47,755 nt of DNA. It comes from Planctomycetota bacterium (GTDB lineage Bacteria; Planctomycetota; JACQVV01; JASMLP01). Below are positions 26,379 to 35,370 of this stretch, in pieces. The notes below the pieces were generated by a model. The model saw nothing but the letters and a program-made list of their open reading frames with translations. It did not search any database and had not been told where the DNA came from. The number at the start of each line of letters is the position of its first letter. The stretch's first letter is position 1. The position numbers and the translations under genes were made by a program. The stretch spans positions 1-47,755 of the forward strand of contig JASMLP010000158.1 in NCBI GenBank assembly GCA_030748635.1. Direction: 5' to 3'.

Positions 26379-27874
26379 GCGGATCCATCGTGGAGTGCGT
26401 ACCCAATTTTTCCGAAGGAAGAGATCGACGTGTTCTGGAACGAATCACCCGTTCGATCCTTTCTGTTCCTGGGATTTACCTGTTGGGCCAAGAATCGGAC
26501 CCGGACCACAATCGCGCGGTATTCAGCTTTGCCGGCCACCCGGATGCGGTTCTACGTGCGGCCTACCGAGCGGTTTCAACCGCGGTCGAATCTATCGATT
26601 TACAGCAACACGAAGGAGTTCACCCACGAATCGGCAGCGCGGATGTGGTTCCTCTCGTACCGGTGAGCGGGATCGACATGAATTCGGTCATCGACATCTC
26701 CAAAGATCTCGCCCAGAGAATTGGTGAAGATCTAGGTACACCGGTTTTTCTGTACGCCCGCTCCGCGTCTCATCCGGTACGGCGGGAACTGGCCGAAATT
26801 CGTCGAGGCGGACTGGAAGGTCTTGCCCAGAGAATGTCCACGGATACGGACTGGAGTCCCGACTACGGCCCCCCTCTGCCCACACCCAAATCCGGCGCGA
26901 TCGTAGTCGGAGCCCGCCCCTTTCTTGTGGCTTTCAATGTTAATTTGGATACGACCGACCTTGAACTCGCGAGAACAATTGCCCGTGAAATACGAGAGTC
27001 GTCTGGCGGCCTCCCCGGCGTCAAAGCTCTTGGGCTTCCGCTGGCAACTCGACAGCAGGTTCAGGTTTCCATGAATCTCACTGACCTCAAAAAAACGGGG
27101 ATTCTGGAGGCCTTTCGCGCGGTCACCGATCGAGCCTTATCCGCGGGGATCACGGGGTGTGAAGGGGAACTGATCGGCCTTGTCCCGAGAGAGGCAACTC
27201 TCGAGATTGTAAAGAACGAACTCCTTTTACCTTCTTTCGATTCAAGTCGCATTCTTGAGAATCGTTTAGCTGACATGGCAGTCGCGGATCCCTACGCATC
27301 TCTCATGCCCCTTCTTCACGCGATCTCCTCTTCATCTCCCTCCCCCGGCGGAGGATCTGCCGCCGCGGCCACCGCCGCTCTATCTGCGGCCGTCGCCATC
27401 AAGGTCGCTCGTTTAACACGGAACCGAAAACCCGAATCTTTCCCAGAATCCTCCCTGGAATCTCTCGAGAGTTTGCGGGACCGCCTACTCGAACGTTCCC
27501 GCGAAGATGCCATCGCTTACGAACGCCTTTCCGACCTTTGGAAACACCCTCCGGAAGATCCTTCACAGAGCCGAAACCGTCTATTTGAATCCCGAAAAGA
27601 GGAAGCGGCCCGCGTTCCGTCACGAATCGCATCGGAATCGGTTCAGGTGCTCAAAGAACTCCTTCCTCTTTGCGAAGTCGCTCCCCGCTCTCTCTTGCCC
27701 GATGTGGAAATCGCTGCGCATCTGGCCCGTAGCGCCACCCATTCCGCTCGCATACTGGCCTGTCTTTCTCAAACCCCATACCGTGCGTCTTCTACCGGGG
27801 AGAGCCTTCGAGCCGAGGAACTACTCTCCAGCATCCAGGCGCTACTACGCGAACGATCTCAGGCCAAACGATGA
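26375..27874 (+). CDS. ftcD: Bifunctional glutamate formiminotransferase / formimino-THF cyclodeaminase, 499 aa
   Basis: Residues 1-300 are the formiminotransferase (VECVPNFSEGRD at the start; catalytic region HEGVHPRIGSADVVPLVP; GARPFLVAFNVNL). Residues 305-495 are the helical cyclodeaminase (SPSPGGGSAAAATAALSAA). The fused enzyme moves the formimino group from formiminoglutamate to tetrahydrofolate, releasing glutamate, and then deaminates it to 5,10-methenyl-THF and ammonia. The fusion is the animal FTCD arrangement, also found in some bacteria. It starts with ATG overlapping the hutI stop, with a strong AGGAGG upstream, and ends overlapping the next gene. It links histidine breakdown to one-carbon metabolism. 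Confidence 0.93.
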   Translation: MSGSIVECVPNFSEGRDRRVLERITRSILSVPGIYLLGQESDPDHNRAVFSFAGHPDAVLRAAYRAVSTAVESIDLQQHEGVHPRIGSADVVPLVPVSGIDMNSVIDISKDLAQRIGEDLGTPVFLYARSASHPVRRELAEIRRGGLEGLAQRMSTDTDWSPDYGPPLPTPKSGAIVVGARPFLVAFNVNLDTTDLELARTIAREIRESSGGLPGVKALGLPLATRQQVQVSMNLTDLKKTGILEAFRAVTDRALSAGITGCEGELIGLVPREATLEIVKNELLLPSFDSSRILENRLADMAVADPYASLMPLLHAISSSSPSPGGGSAAAATAALSAAVAIKVARLTRNRKPESFPESSLESLESLRDRLLERSREDAIAYERLSDLWKHPPEDPSQSRNRLFESRKEEAARVPSRIASESVQVLKELLPLCEVAPRSLLPDVEIAAHLARSATHSARILACLSQTPYRASSTGESLRAEELLSSIQALLRERSQAKR

Positions 27875-28077
27875 TTCGGGGCCTTCTTCTGTTCTTTCTT
27901 GTCTCCCCACTTCTATCCGGTCAGGACGATCCTCTTTCACAAAAGATCGGCCCATCCAGAATTCGTCAACTTCAGAATGAACTCGGATCTCTCCACTGGG
28001 ATCTTCGCCAACGTTCCATGAATCGCTCGTACCAGGATCTCCTCAGCCCCCATAAATCAGGAAATTTTTACCGATGA
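27871..28077 (+). CDS. Small secreted protein, 68 aa, unknown
   Basis: The start ATG overlaps the ftcD stop (27871-27874) and its stop overlaps the dehydrogenase start (28074-28077). Residues 1-17 are a typical signal peptide (MIRGLLLFFLVSPLLSGQ). The mature part is about 50 residues, polar and helical (LQNELGSLHWDLRQRSMN), with no cysteine. I do not recognise the family. The double overlap and the signal peptide argue for a real gene. An exported peptide inside a cytoplasmic catabolic operon is unexpected; the only other clearly exported product of the operon is the VIT-VWA protein. Confidence 0.65.
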   Translation: MIRGLLLFFLVSPLLSGQDDPLSQKIGPSRIRQLQNELGSLHWDLRQRSMNRSYQDLLSPHKSGNFYR

Positions 28078-29108
28078 AGACGATACTCATTCATGAACAC
28101 GGCGGCCCAGAGGTTCTTCAGATCTCGGAAATTCCTACCCCAGAACCTGGTCCCGGTCAGGTTCGAGTACGCATGCACGCATCCGCGATCAATCACCTCG
28201 ACCTTTGGATTCGCAAGGGGATCCCAGGCCACCCGTCACCCTTACCCATGATACTAGGATCCGACGGTTCTGGCGTTGTCGACAAACTCGGCCCCGGCGT
28301 CACTCATTTTTCTCCGGGTGACCCCGTCGTGATCAGCCCCGGCCTTTCTTGTGGTTCCTGTTCCGCCTGTCTGTCAGGAAAGGATCATCTCTGTCCCGAT
28401 TATGGGATCCTCGGTGAAACATGCGATGGAACCTACGCGCAGTTTTCCGTGGTCCCCGCGAGTAATCTGATCCCTAAGCCTGACTTCATGACACATACCG
28501 ATTCGGCCTCGATCAGCCTTGTTTTCTTGACAGCGTGGGAAATGCTCGTTGAACGATCCGGAATCCAGCCCGGAGATTGCGTCCTTATCCACGCGGCCGG
28601 GTCGGGCATCGGAATCGCTGCGGTACAGATTGCCTGTCTCTATGGAGCGACCGTCATTGCGACTGCGGGATCCGAACCCAAGTTAACAAAGGCTCGAGAA
28701 CTTGGAGCTGTGCATACCGTTAACTATTCAACACCGGATTGGGTCTCCAAGGTGCGCGAAATCACCGGACGAAACGGTGTCGATATCGTCTTCGAACATG
28801 TGGGGGCTTCCACCTGGCCCGGGAGCATGAAGATTCTGGGCCGAGGCGGTCGTGTGGTCACCTGTGGTGTCACCACCGGGTACGCAGTCAATCTCGACTT
28901 GCGTCACCTTTTTTTCAAAAACCTATCGGTACTCGGTTCCACCATGGGAAGTAAAGGGTCCCTTCTCCACATCTGGAAATTGATTCGCCAGAGAAAGTTA
29001 CATCCTGTTGTGGACCGGGTCTTCCCTCTCTCCCAGGCCCAGGAAGCCCACAAACACGTTTCCAACCGTCAACAATTCGGAAAAGTGGTTCTGGAAATGG
29101 ATCTTTAG
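28074..29108 (+). CDS. Medium-chain dehydrogenase/reductase with structural zinc site, 344 aa
   Basis: This is an alcohol dehydrogenase / quinone oxidoreductase-type (MDR) enzyme. The N-terminal GroES-like domain carries the four structural-zinc cysteines (CGSCSACLSGKDHLC). The nucleotide-binding domain has HAAGSGIGIAAVQIA and VIATAGSE. The usual catalytic-zinc ligands are missing: Asn replaces the first Cys (INHLDLW), and the GHE motif reads GSDGSG. It is therefore probably an NAD(P)-dependent reductase without catalytic zinc. Substrate unknown; a carbonyl or quinone reduction role is inferred. It is the last gene of the coupled operon (ATGA overlap at 28074) and converges with the large kinase 38 bases later. 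Confidence 0.85.
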   Translation: MKTILIHEHGGPEVLQISEIPTPEPGPGQVRVRMHASAINHLDLWIRKGIPGHPSPLPMILGSDGSGVVDKLGPGVTHFSPGDPVVISPGLSCGSCSACLSGKDHLCPDYGILGETCDGTYAQFSVVPASNLIPKPDFMTHTDSASISLVFLTAWEMLVERSGIQPGDCVLIHAAGSGIGIAAVQIACLYGATVIATAGSEPKLTKARELGAVHTVNYSTPDWVSKVREITGRNGVDIVFEHVGASTWPGSMKILGRGGRVVTCGVTTGYAVNLDLRHLFFKNLSVLGSTMGSKGSLLHIWKLIRQRKLHPVVDRVFPLSQAQEAHKHVSNRQQFGKVVLEMDL

Positions 29109-29146
29109 TCCTTCATCGGGCCAAAAGAGACGTTTCGACCCGACCG

Positions 29147-32100
29147 CTAACGATTCGGTTTTCGTCGCTTCCCTTTCCGGAAAAGAGACTGAAAGATCTT
29201 TTCGTTCCGGATCGACTCGAATTCTGGCCACTCCTTGGCCTCGGCCGGAACCGGCCATCTGCACTTGGCAACCTTTTTCAGATGCTCAAGCGCTTGGCTC
29301 CGCTCTCCCGTCCGTATCCGCCAGATAGCCAGGTCCCAGTGCACCCTCCCCCACTCCGGTCTACGTACACCGATTTGAAGAACATACTCCCAATATTTCC
29401 GATCCTTTTGAGTGGGCTGGAGTCCCTGACAGAGGGCCCTGACGGCGAGGCTCTTCTCGGGCGCGAGTCGGAAGCTTTGAAGAAATGAGGAACGGGCTTC
29501 CGTTTCATTTCGCTGAATTCGGGAAAGCATCCCCTTCCAGTACCACACTCGGCAATCGTCAGGGAACTGCTTCAATAACTGCACCAAAGCCTCCTGAGCC
29601 TTGTGAACACTTCCGAGACCAATCAGCAATGACAGGTGAGCGATTTTCAAATCCAAAGATTCCGGCGTTTCGCGCAAAGCGACCTCAAGAACACCCCTCG
29701 CCTTTGTAACGGCACGGAGCGACTTCAGCCGATTGGCGAGTTCAATGGCGACTCGAACCGAATCGGGCACCCACTTCTGAGCCCATTCCAGCATTTCAAC
29801 TTCCAGAAGAATGCGTTGATTGGCATTGGGACGACTTCCATCGGACATTCTGATTTCATGCTTCCCAATACTCAGTAATGACCATATAGATTCCAGAACA
29901 ACTCTCCGGTTTTCTAAAGGTAGCCGGAGTACCTTCTTTTGAATATCCGAGACCACGAGAGTACGTCGATAGAACTGTCCAATCAGGGAAGCTGCCGCAG
30001 CGGAACTTACGATTGTGGCGGGATCATTCAGGTGATGAAGCAAAGTTTCTTTCACTCCTTCACCCGGAGTTCGAGAAAGGGCCAAACAGCTTGCTGCTCG
30101 AATAAGGGAATCCGAATTCTTCACATTGTCGAAAATTCTGTCCGTATGGAAACCTGGCAACCCCACGCCGATCCCCAGAAGCGAAATGACTCGGACCAGA
30201 CGTTCAGGATCTTCAAGGAGTTTCTTCGCATAAAGGAAAAGGGAGGGATCCCCGCGCTCGATAAGCCCCCGTATGGCTACCGCTCTCTCCAGCCCTTTCG
30301 CTCCCGACTCACCCCTAGCCAGTGCGCGCACAAATTCCAACTCGGAGGACGGCAGGCATCGAACCAGAACATAGACAGAAAACACCCGATCTTCCAAGTC
30401 CCAACCCTTCTCCCTGTAGTGCCGAATCGCCTCCAGCACATCCGAGGGCAGTTGACGAGCCCCATCAAGAGTTTGTTGGACAAGACTGAGCATAGCGGCT
30501 TGACGGACCAATTTCGCCGGGTGACGCAATGTACGCCCGAGGAGATCACGACTCCTCATATTTTTGATGGCGCCCAACCCCAATAACCCCAGCTTGTTCA
30601 ATCGCTGAGAGGTGCCCTCTACGGCATGCACAAGAACCGACTCTCCCCCCCAATCCCCTCGAAAAGCCATTGCGATTGCCCCTAACACGCGAATCTCCTC
30701 GACCGGATCCTGCAACAACTTCCTCAATGCATCGGGACTGAAAAGTTGGGATGGAATGTTTTGCATTGCCAATGAACGGACAGCAGCGTCGGAATGTTTC
30801 ACTTTTTTCAGCGCTACAGATGCGTGCACAGGATAGCCCGCCCCCCACAATGCGCCGAAAGCGTGAAGACTTCCGAACGGGTCTTCATCGCGCATAACAT
30901 CACCCAATAGCTTCAGAGCGCTTGGGCTCTTGAATCCCGCCAAACTGTGAGCGGCCAGTCCTCTGATCTCAGCCGTTTCATCTGGATCGCGAAGGACTTC
31001 CCCCAGACGTGGAATCCACGTGGATGGATCCTTACGCAAAGCCACCCGCAGTTCGTCACCTTCCGCGTGATGAATTCGTACAAGCATTTCCGCCCATCCC
31101 TCGCGGGTTTTTCGACGCATCCACCGAGTCAATTCCCGATCGACCTCATCGGATACGCCTCCTCCATCCTTGGCCGCACCCAAGGCGGACTTCAACCATA
31201 CAAGACCTTTCTTCCCCAAACGCTCCAGAGCTTGTAACCCAGCGACACGAATCGCCTGGTCCGGATGAAATATCGCCCATCTATATTCATTAGGCGAAAC
31301 AATCAATCGCGGTCGCTGATCTTTCTTCCCGGTTAGGGAGGCTCTCCTCGGGTCTATCAGATAACGCCTTCTCAACTCGACTGGCGTCATGGTTCCAAGA
31401 CCACGCATCTCGATTCGCATGCGATCGATATCCCCACGAATCTCTTTTTCGAAACCCAGAACCTCTTCGATCCGCCCTAACGACACATATCCTTCGAACA
31501 ACCCGACAATTGATTCGAGATCCCCACCACGAAGTTTTCTCGCGTTGTGAAAATCCGACAAAGCGGAATCCGTCATCCCCAAGTCCAATTTCAAAAATCC
31601 TCGAAGTCGGAGGTGGGAGGCCACATACGGTTCGGATTCGACCGCTCGCTGGACAAAATGTAGTCCCTCTCTCGGATTTTCGAGTTCCCGTGCAATTTCA
31701 GCCATCGCGATGTGGAGTTCGACGGATTCGTTCCCCGATGCCTGGATTTCACTCAGTATGGACCAAGCTTTTTCTGGGTCATTCTCCTTTCTTGCGATCT
31801 GGGCTTTGGCAAGACCTAGACGATCCAGATCTGTAAACCCCAATTCATACGCTTTGACAAGATCTTTAATTGCACGAGGAATCTGTTGCCCCAGGGCGCC
31901 AAGCAATGATCCCCTGAGAAAATAGGCTTCCCCGCTACTCTGGTCCTGTTGCAAAACATGCTCGATATCCAGCAAAGCTTCTTCCCGCTTCTTGTTTTTG
32001 ATTAGGACCTTGGCCCGCTGCATGCGTTCTTGGGAAGAAAGGCCGAAAAGGTTTTCCAGTCTCTGATACGAAATCAGAGCCTTCTCATTCCAACCAAGCC

Positions 32101-33991
32101 GCTGAGACAACTGCGCGGAAAGCCGCAAAAACCTCGCACTCGGATCGGCCTTGATAGAGCGAATCGCCGACAAATCCTCTTCCGCATTTTGGAGTTGACC
32201 GATTTCGATCCAGTATCGCGCTCGTCCTAACCGGACCTGGATATTTTTTGGATCGTTCTCCAAGACTCTATCCCATGCCAATAAAGCTCCCAATCGATCC
32301 CCCAACCGCTCCCTGGCCCAACCGATCAAAAACTGTGCATCCACAGATTTCGGTTCTATCTCGACCCACTCTTCTAAAAGCCGATGAGCCTCTTCCCATT
32401 GCCCATCTTCTAAAAGTTTTCGACTCGTAGCGAACCGACGACGTAGTCCAGAATCGAGGATCTCTCTACATCGAGTCCGATCCTCGAGGTAGAGATCCAC
32501 TTGACCTAGAGAGCGATAAGCTTCTGCCCTCTTACTTAAAGCCATCGCATGAAGAGGATCGATGGCTAAAGCTCGGCTGTATGCAACTATCGACTGCTCG
32601 AAATGACCTCGATCACTTTGGATCAACCCTTCGGTGATCGCATAACGGACTTCGTCACTCGACACGGGCTTCCATCGGGAGAGGACTTTGGCAGCTTCTT
32701 CGTATTTGCCGATCGATCGCAACGAATAAATCTGCTGGACATAACTGCTCCTATCTTTCGGATCGAGCCGCTCCGATTCTCTTAAAAGGGTCAAAGCGGC
32801 ATTGTGTCGTCCTGATAACGCTTTTTGTCGAGCACGAGTTCGCAAGGAATTCGCTTTTCGAACTTCTACCGTGACGGTCGCGTCTTCAGAAAGTACGGCT
32901 CCCTCCGGGTCATTCCCGAAAAATAGCCACAAAAGAACAAAAAGCAACGGAGTGAATAGTACACCGCCGTACATCAGGGAGTTGGGGATCTGATATCGGG
33001 GGGAATTCTCGTCCCCTAATCGGGACAAGGGGCGAGACGCCCCGAGGACTTCCCGCAAACTTTTTGAGAATTCATCCGCGGAAGGGTATCGGCGACTTGC
33101 AATCTTTTCGACCGAACGCATGCAAATCCCATCCAAAACGCGACTCTCTACCCGGGTTCGTCGTGTAGGCGGCGCAGGGGTTTGCCGAAGAATCTGGTGG
33201 TAGATCTGGACAATCGCCCCCCCCCCAAAGGGACGTTTGCCCTCCGAGAGGATCTCATAAAGAATGACCCCCATCGAAAACAGGTCAGAACGGGTACCCA
33301 ATTCTCCCTGTCCCTGAATGATTTCAGGAGCCACATAGAAAGGAGTCCCCACGACCGCTCCGGTCCGCGTCAACGACTGGTTTTCATCGATCGCCTTGAC
33401 CAAACCGAAATCTGTCAGATGTGCATTTCCCTCGGGATCGATGAGAATGTTTTCAGGCTTCAAGTCACGATGGACCAACCCGAGGCGATGAGCGTGATCC
33501 AACCCATCGAGACAATCCGCCACGATACGTACACCCATCTCTCTGTCCAAGGGCGATTTTTGTAACCATTCCCTGAGAGTCATCCCCTCGACGTAATCCA
33601 TGACGAAGTAGGGGTACTCCTCATCCCACCCACTATCATGCAACGTCACGATTCGGGGGTGCCGAAGCGCTCGAAGTGCTTCGATCTCCCGCTGAAAACG
33701 TGCCTGACGCTGCAAGCGGGCCTTTTGAGCGTCGAGAAGAACCTTCAACGCGTAGATTTCCCCGGTCGAGATCTCCCGGACTTGGTAGACCACCCCCATG
33801 CCACCTCGCCCGATTTCTCTTTCGATCTCATACTTTCCCAGTCGACTTGCCGAGGGGGTCAACGATCGAGAGTCGGACCCCGATGGACTCGCCTCGAAAC
33901 GGCAGGATGGACACTGCGAAGGCTGGGATGCCTTCGCCGAATCTTCTCTCTCGTATTGGACCCCGCACGAACGGCAAGAGATCAAAGGCAT
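29147..33991 (-). CDS. Giant Ser/Thr kinase with zinc ribbon, membrane segment, TPR and HEAT repeats, 1614 aa
   Basis: A zinc ribbon (Cys6, Cys9, Cys27, Cys30) is followed by a Hanks kinase domain (about 54-315): glycine loop GRGGMGVV, catalytic Lys83, HRDLKPEN (174-181), DFG (194-196), APE (221-223). All key residues are present. One membrane segment lies at about 341-359. The roughly 1250 residues outside hold a TPR array (about 385-830), HEAT repeats (about 900-1290) and further TPRs to the end (VRRPEWGRVHWDLAIW). This suggests a membrane kinase with a very long protein-binding sensor. The start ATG shares one base with the hisS stop (TAATG), so I use 33991, not the in-frame ATG at 34024. 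It is the third gene of the ClC - hisS - kinase run. Confidence 0.92.
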   Translation of the reverse strand: MPLISCRSCGVQYEREDSAKASQPSQCPSCRFEASPSGSDSRSLTPSASRLGKYEIEREIGRGGMGVVYQVREISTGEIYALKVLLDAQKARLQRQARFQREIEALRALRHPRIVTLHDSGWDEEYPYFVMDYVEGMTLREWLQKSPLDREMGVRIVADCLDGLDHAHRLGLVHRDLKPENILIDPEGNAHLTDFGLVKAIDENQSLTRTGAVVGTPFYVAPEIIQGQGELGTRSDLFSMGVILYEILSEGKRPFGGGAIVQIYHQILRQTPAPPTRRTRVESRVLDGICMRSVEKIASRRYPSADEFSKSLREVLGASRPLSRLGDENSPRYQIPNSLMYGGVLFTPLLFVLLWLFFGNDPEGAVLSEDATVTVEVRKANSLRTRARQKALSGRHNAALTLLRESERLDPKDRSSYVQQIYSLRSIGKYEEAAKVLSRWKPVSSDEVRYAITEGLIQSDRGHFEQSIVAYSRALAIDPLHAMALSKRAEAYRSLGQVDLYLEDRTRCREILDSGLRRRFATSRKLLEDGQWEEAHRLLEEWVEIEPKSVDAQFLIGWARERLGDRLGALLAWDRVLENDPKNIQVRLGRARYWIEIGQLQNAEEDLSAIRSIKADPSARFLRLSAQLSQRLGWNEKALISYQRLENLFGLSSQERMQRAKVLIKNKKREEALLDIEHVLQQDQSSGEAYFLRGSLLGALGQQIPRAIKDLVKAYELGFTDLDRLGLAKAQIARKENDPEKAWSILSEIQASGNESVELHIAMAEIARELENPREGLHFVQRAVESEPYVASHLRLRGFLKLDLGMTDSALSDFHNARKLRGGDLESIVGLFEGYVSLGRIEEVLGFEKEIRGDIDRMRIEMRGLGTMTPVELRRRYLIDPRRASLTGKKDQRPRLIVSPNEYRWAIFHPDQAIRVAGLQALERLGKKGLVWLKSALGAAKDGGGVSDEVDRELTRWMRRKTREGWAEMLVRIHHAEGDELRVALRKDPSTWIPRLGEVLRDPDETAEIRGLAAHSLAGFKSPSALKLLGDVMRDEDPFGSLHAFGALWGAGYPVHASVALKKVKHSDAAVRSLAMQNIPSQLFSPDALRKLLQDPVEEIRVLGAIAMAFRGDWGGESVLVHAVEGTSQRLNKLGLLGLGAIKNMRSRDLLGRTLRHPAKLVRQAAMLSLVQQTLDGARQLPSDVLEAIRHYREKGWDLEDRVFSVYVLVRCLPSSELEFVRALARGESGAKGLERAVAIRGLIERGDPSLFLYAKKLLEDPERLVRVISLLGIGVGLPGFHTDRIFDNVKNSDSLIRAASCLALSRTPGEGVKETLLHHLNDPATIVSSAAAASLIGQFYRRTLVVSDIQKKVLRLPLENRRVVLESIWSLLSIGKHEIRMSDGSRPNANQRILLEVEMLEWAQKWVPDSVRVAIELANRLKSLRAVTKARGVLEVALRETPESLDLKIAHLSLLIGLGSVHKAQEALVQLLKQFPDDCRVWYWKGMLSRIQRNETEARSSFLQSFRLAPEKSLAVRALCQGLQPTQKDRKYWEYVLQIGVRRPEWGRVHWDLAIWRIRTGERSQALEHLKKVAKCRWPVPAEAKEWPEFESIRNEKIFQSLFRKGKRRKPNR

Positions 33992-35337
33992 TATGAAGCG
34001 GACCCGTCCGGGTCCCAGGTCCATTCGCGCTGTTCACCGGTGGAAAGATCTTTGACCTGCAGCACGCCTCGCGAAATCTCGTCCATTCCTACGATCACAA
34101 CCTCTCGAGCCCCCAACTCGTCGGCATAGCGGATCTGTTGCCCCAGTTTTTTCCCGGGTTCAGGAAAAAGTTCTACGCGTGCATACTCTTGGCGAAGACT
34201 CATCGCGACTTTCAATAATAAAGAGTGAGGCACATCCGGAAAGCCACAGACCAGAACATCAGGCCCGGTAGACAACTCAGGAAACATACCCCTCTCTTCC
34301 ATAACGACCAATAGGCGTTCGAGTCCCAGTGAAAAACCGACTGCTGGAACCGATTCTCCTCCAAATATGCCGATAAGACCGTCATAACGCCCTCCCCCTC
34401 CCAAGCTTCCGGCCAGATCGGGGACAGCGACCTCAAAAATAGCTCCTGTATAGTAGCCAAGCCCTCTTGCCAGAGTGAGGTCGACCTCGAGATGATCCGC
34501 TGCGGGCCCGGTAGAAGCGGCTTCCAGGATTTCTCGAATCCTTTCCAATGCAGCCGTACCGGATTCGTCAAGTTCTTCGCCATCAATCTGAACCCCAGCA
34601 CCCTGAGCGTTCACTTTTTTGCCGGCAAGATCGAGCAATCGGGAGGCGGTTTCTGCCGAGACCCCCCGCTTTCCCAATTCATCGAGCACCCCCTGTTCTC
34701 CGATTTTGTCGAGTTTATCCAGAGCGACCAGAGCCGACTGTTCCAACTCCAGGGGAATACCTGCCCTGCGAATCAACGAGGTCAACAATTCTCGATGATT
34801 CAACCGAATACGAAAGTCGGTAAAACCCAGTTTTTGTAGAACCCCCGACGCGGCATGCAGCACCTCAACATCCGCCAACACGGTACCGGTGCCTGTAATA
34901 TCGAGGTCGCACTGAAAAAATTCACGAAACCGCCCTTTGCCGGGGCGATCCGCTCGCCACACCGGCTGGATCTGATACCGTTTGAAAAACCTCGGTATAC
35001 GTCCTCGATGCCCCGCCACGACACGAGCCAATGGAACTGTCAAATCGTATCGCAATCCCTCGGATGAGAGATCCTTTTGAGTCACACTATCGGACTCGAG
35101 GGCTCGTGACAATTTGTCGCGTCGGTGTAAAACCCGATAGAGGAGACCTTCCCCTTCATCGCCATATTTACCGAGCAAAGTGCTCAGATTTTCGATAGCA
35201 GGAGTTTCTATCGGCAAAAACCCGTAAGACTCGTAAACCTGTTCAACAATTCGAATGACATGCCGACGCCGTAGGATATCCGCGGGCAGAAAGTCGCGCA
35301 TGCCAGATAAAGGCTTGGTACTTCCCGATCCTTTCAT
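33991..35337 (-). CDS. hisS: Histidyl-tRNA synthetase, 448 aa
   Basis: This class II aminoacyl-tRNA synthetase attaches histidine to tRNA-His. Motif 1 lies in GMRDFLPADILRRRHVI, motif 2 in RYDLTVPLARVVA followed by QIQPVWRADRPGKGRFREFF, and the histidine-binding motif is LARGLGYYTGAIFEV; motif 3 is GFSLGLERLL. The anticodon-binding domain fills the last 90 residues. Length is normal. AAAGGAG lies six bases before the ATG. It starts 33 bases after the ClC gene, and its TAA overlaps the ATG of the giant kinase (TAATG), so the kinase is translationally coupled to it. The genome also breaks down histidine in the adjacent operon on the other strand. Confidence 0.95.
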   Translation of the reverse strand: MKGSGSTKPLSGMRDFLPADILRRRHVIRIVEQVYESYGFLPIETPAIENLSTLLGKYGDEGEGLLYRVLHRRDKLSRALESDSVTQKDLSSEGLRYDLTVPLARVVAGHRGRIPRFFKRYQIQPVWRADRPGKGRFREFFQCDLDITGTGTVLADVEVLHAASGVLQKLGFTDFRIRLNHRELLTSLIRRAGIPLELEQSALVALDKLDKIGEQGVLDELGKRGVSAETASRLLDLAGKKVNAQGAGVQIDGEELDESGTAALERIREILEAASTGPAADHLEVDLTLARGLGYYTGAIFEVAVPDLAGSLGGGGRYDGLIGIFGGESVPAVGFSLGLERLLVVMEERGMFPELSTGPDVLVCGFPDVPHSLLLKVAMSLRQEYARVELFPEPGKKLGQQIRYADELGAREVVIVGMDEISRGVLQVKDLSTGEQREWTWDPDGSAS

Positions 35338-35370
35338 CCCGACTCCTTTCGCGACAATCCTGACATCAAT

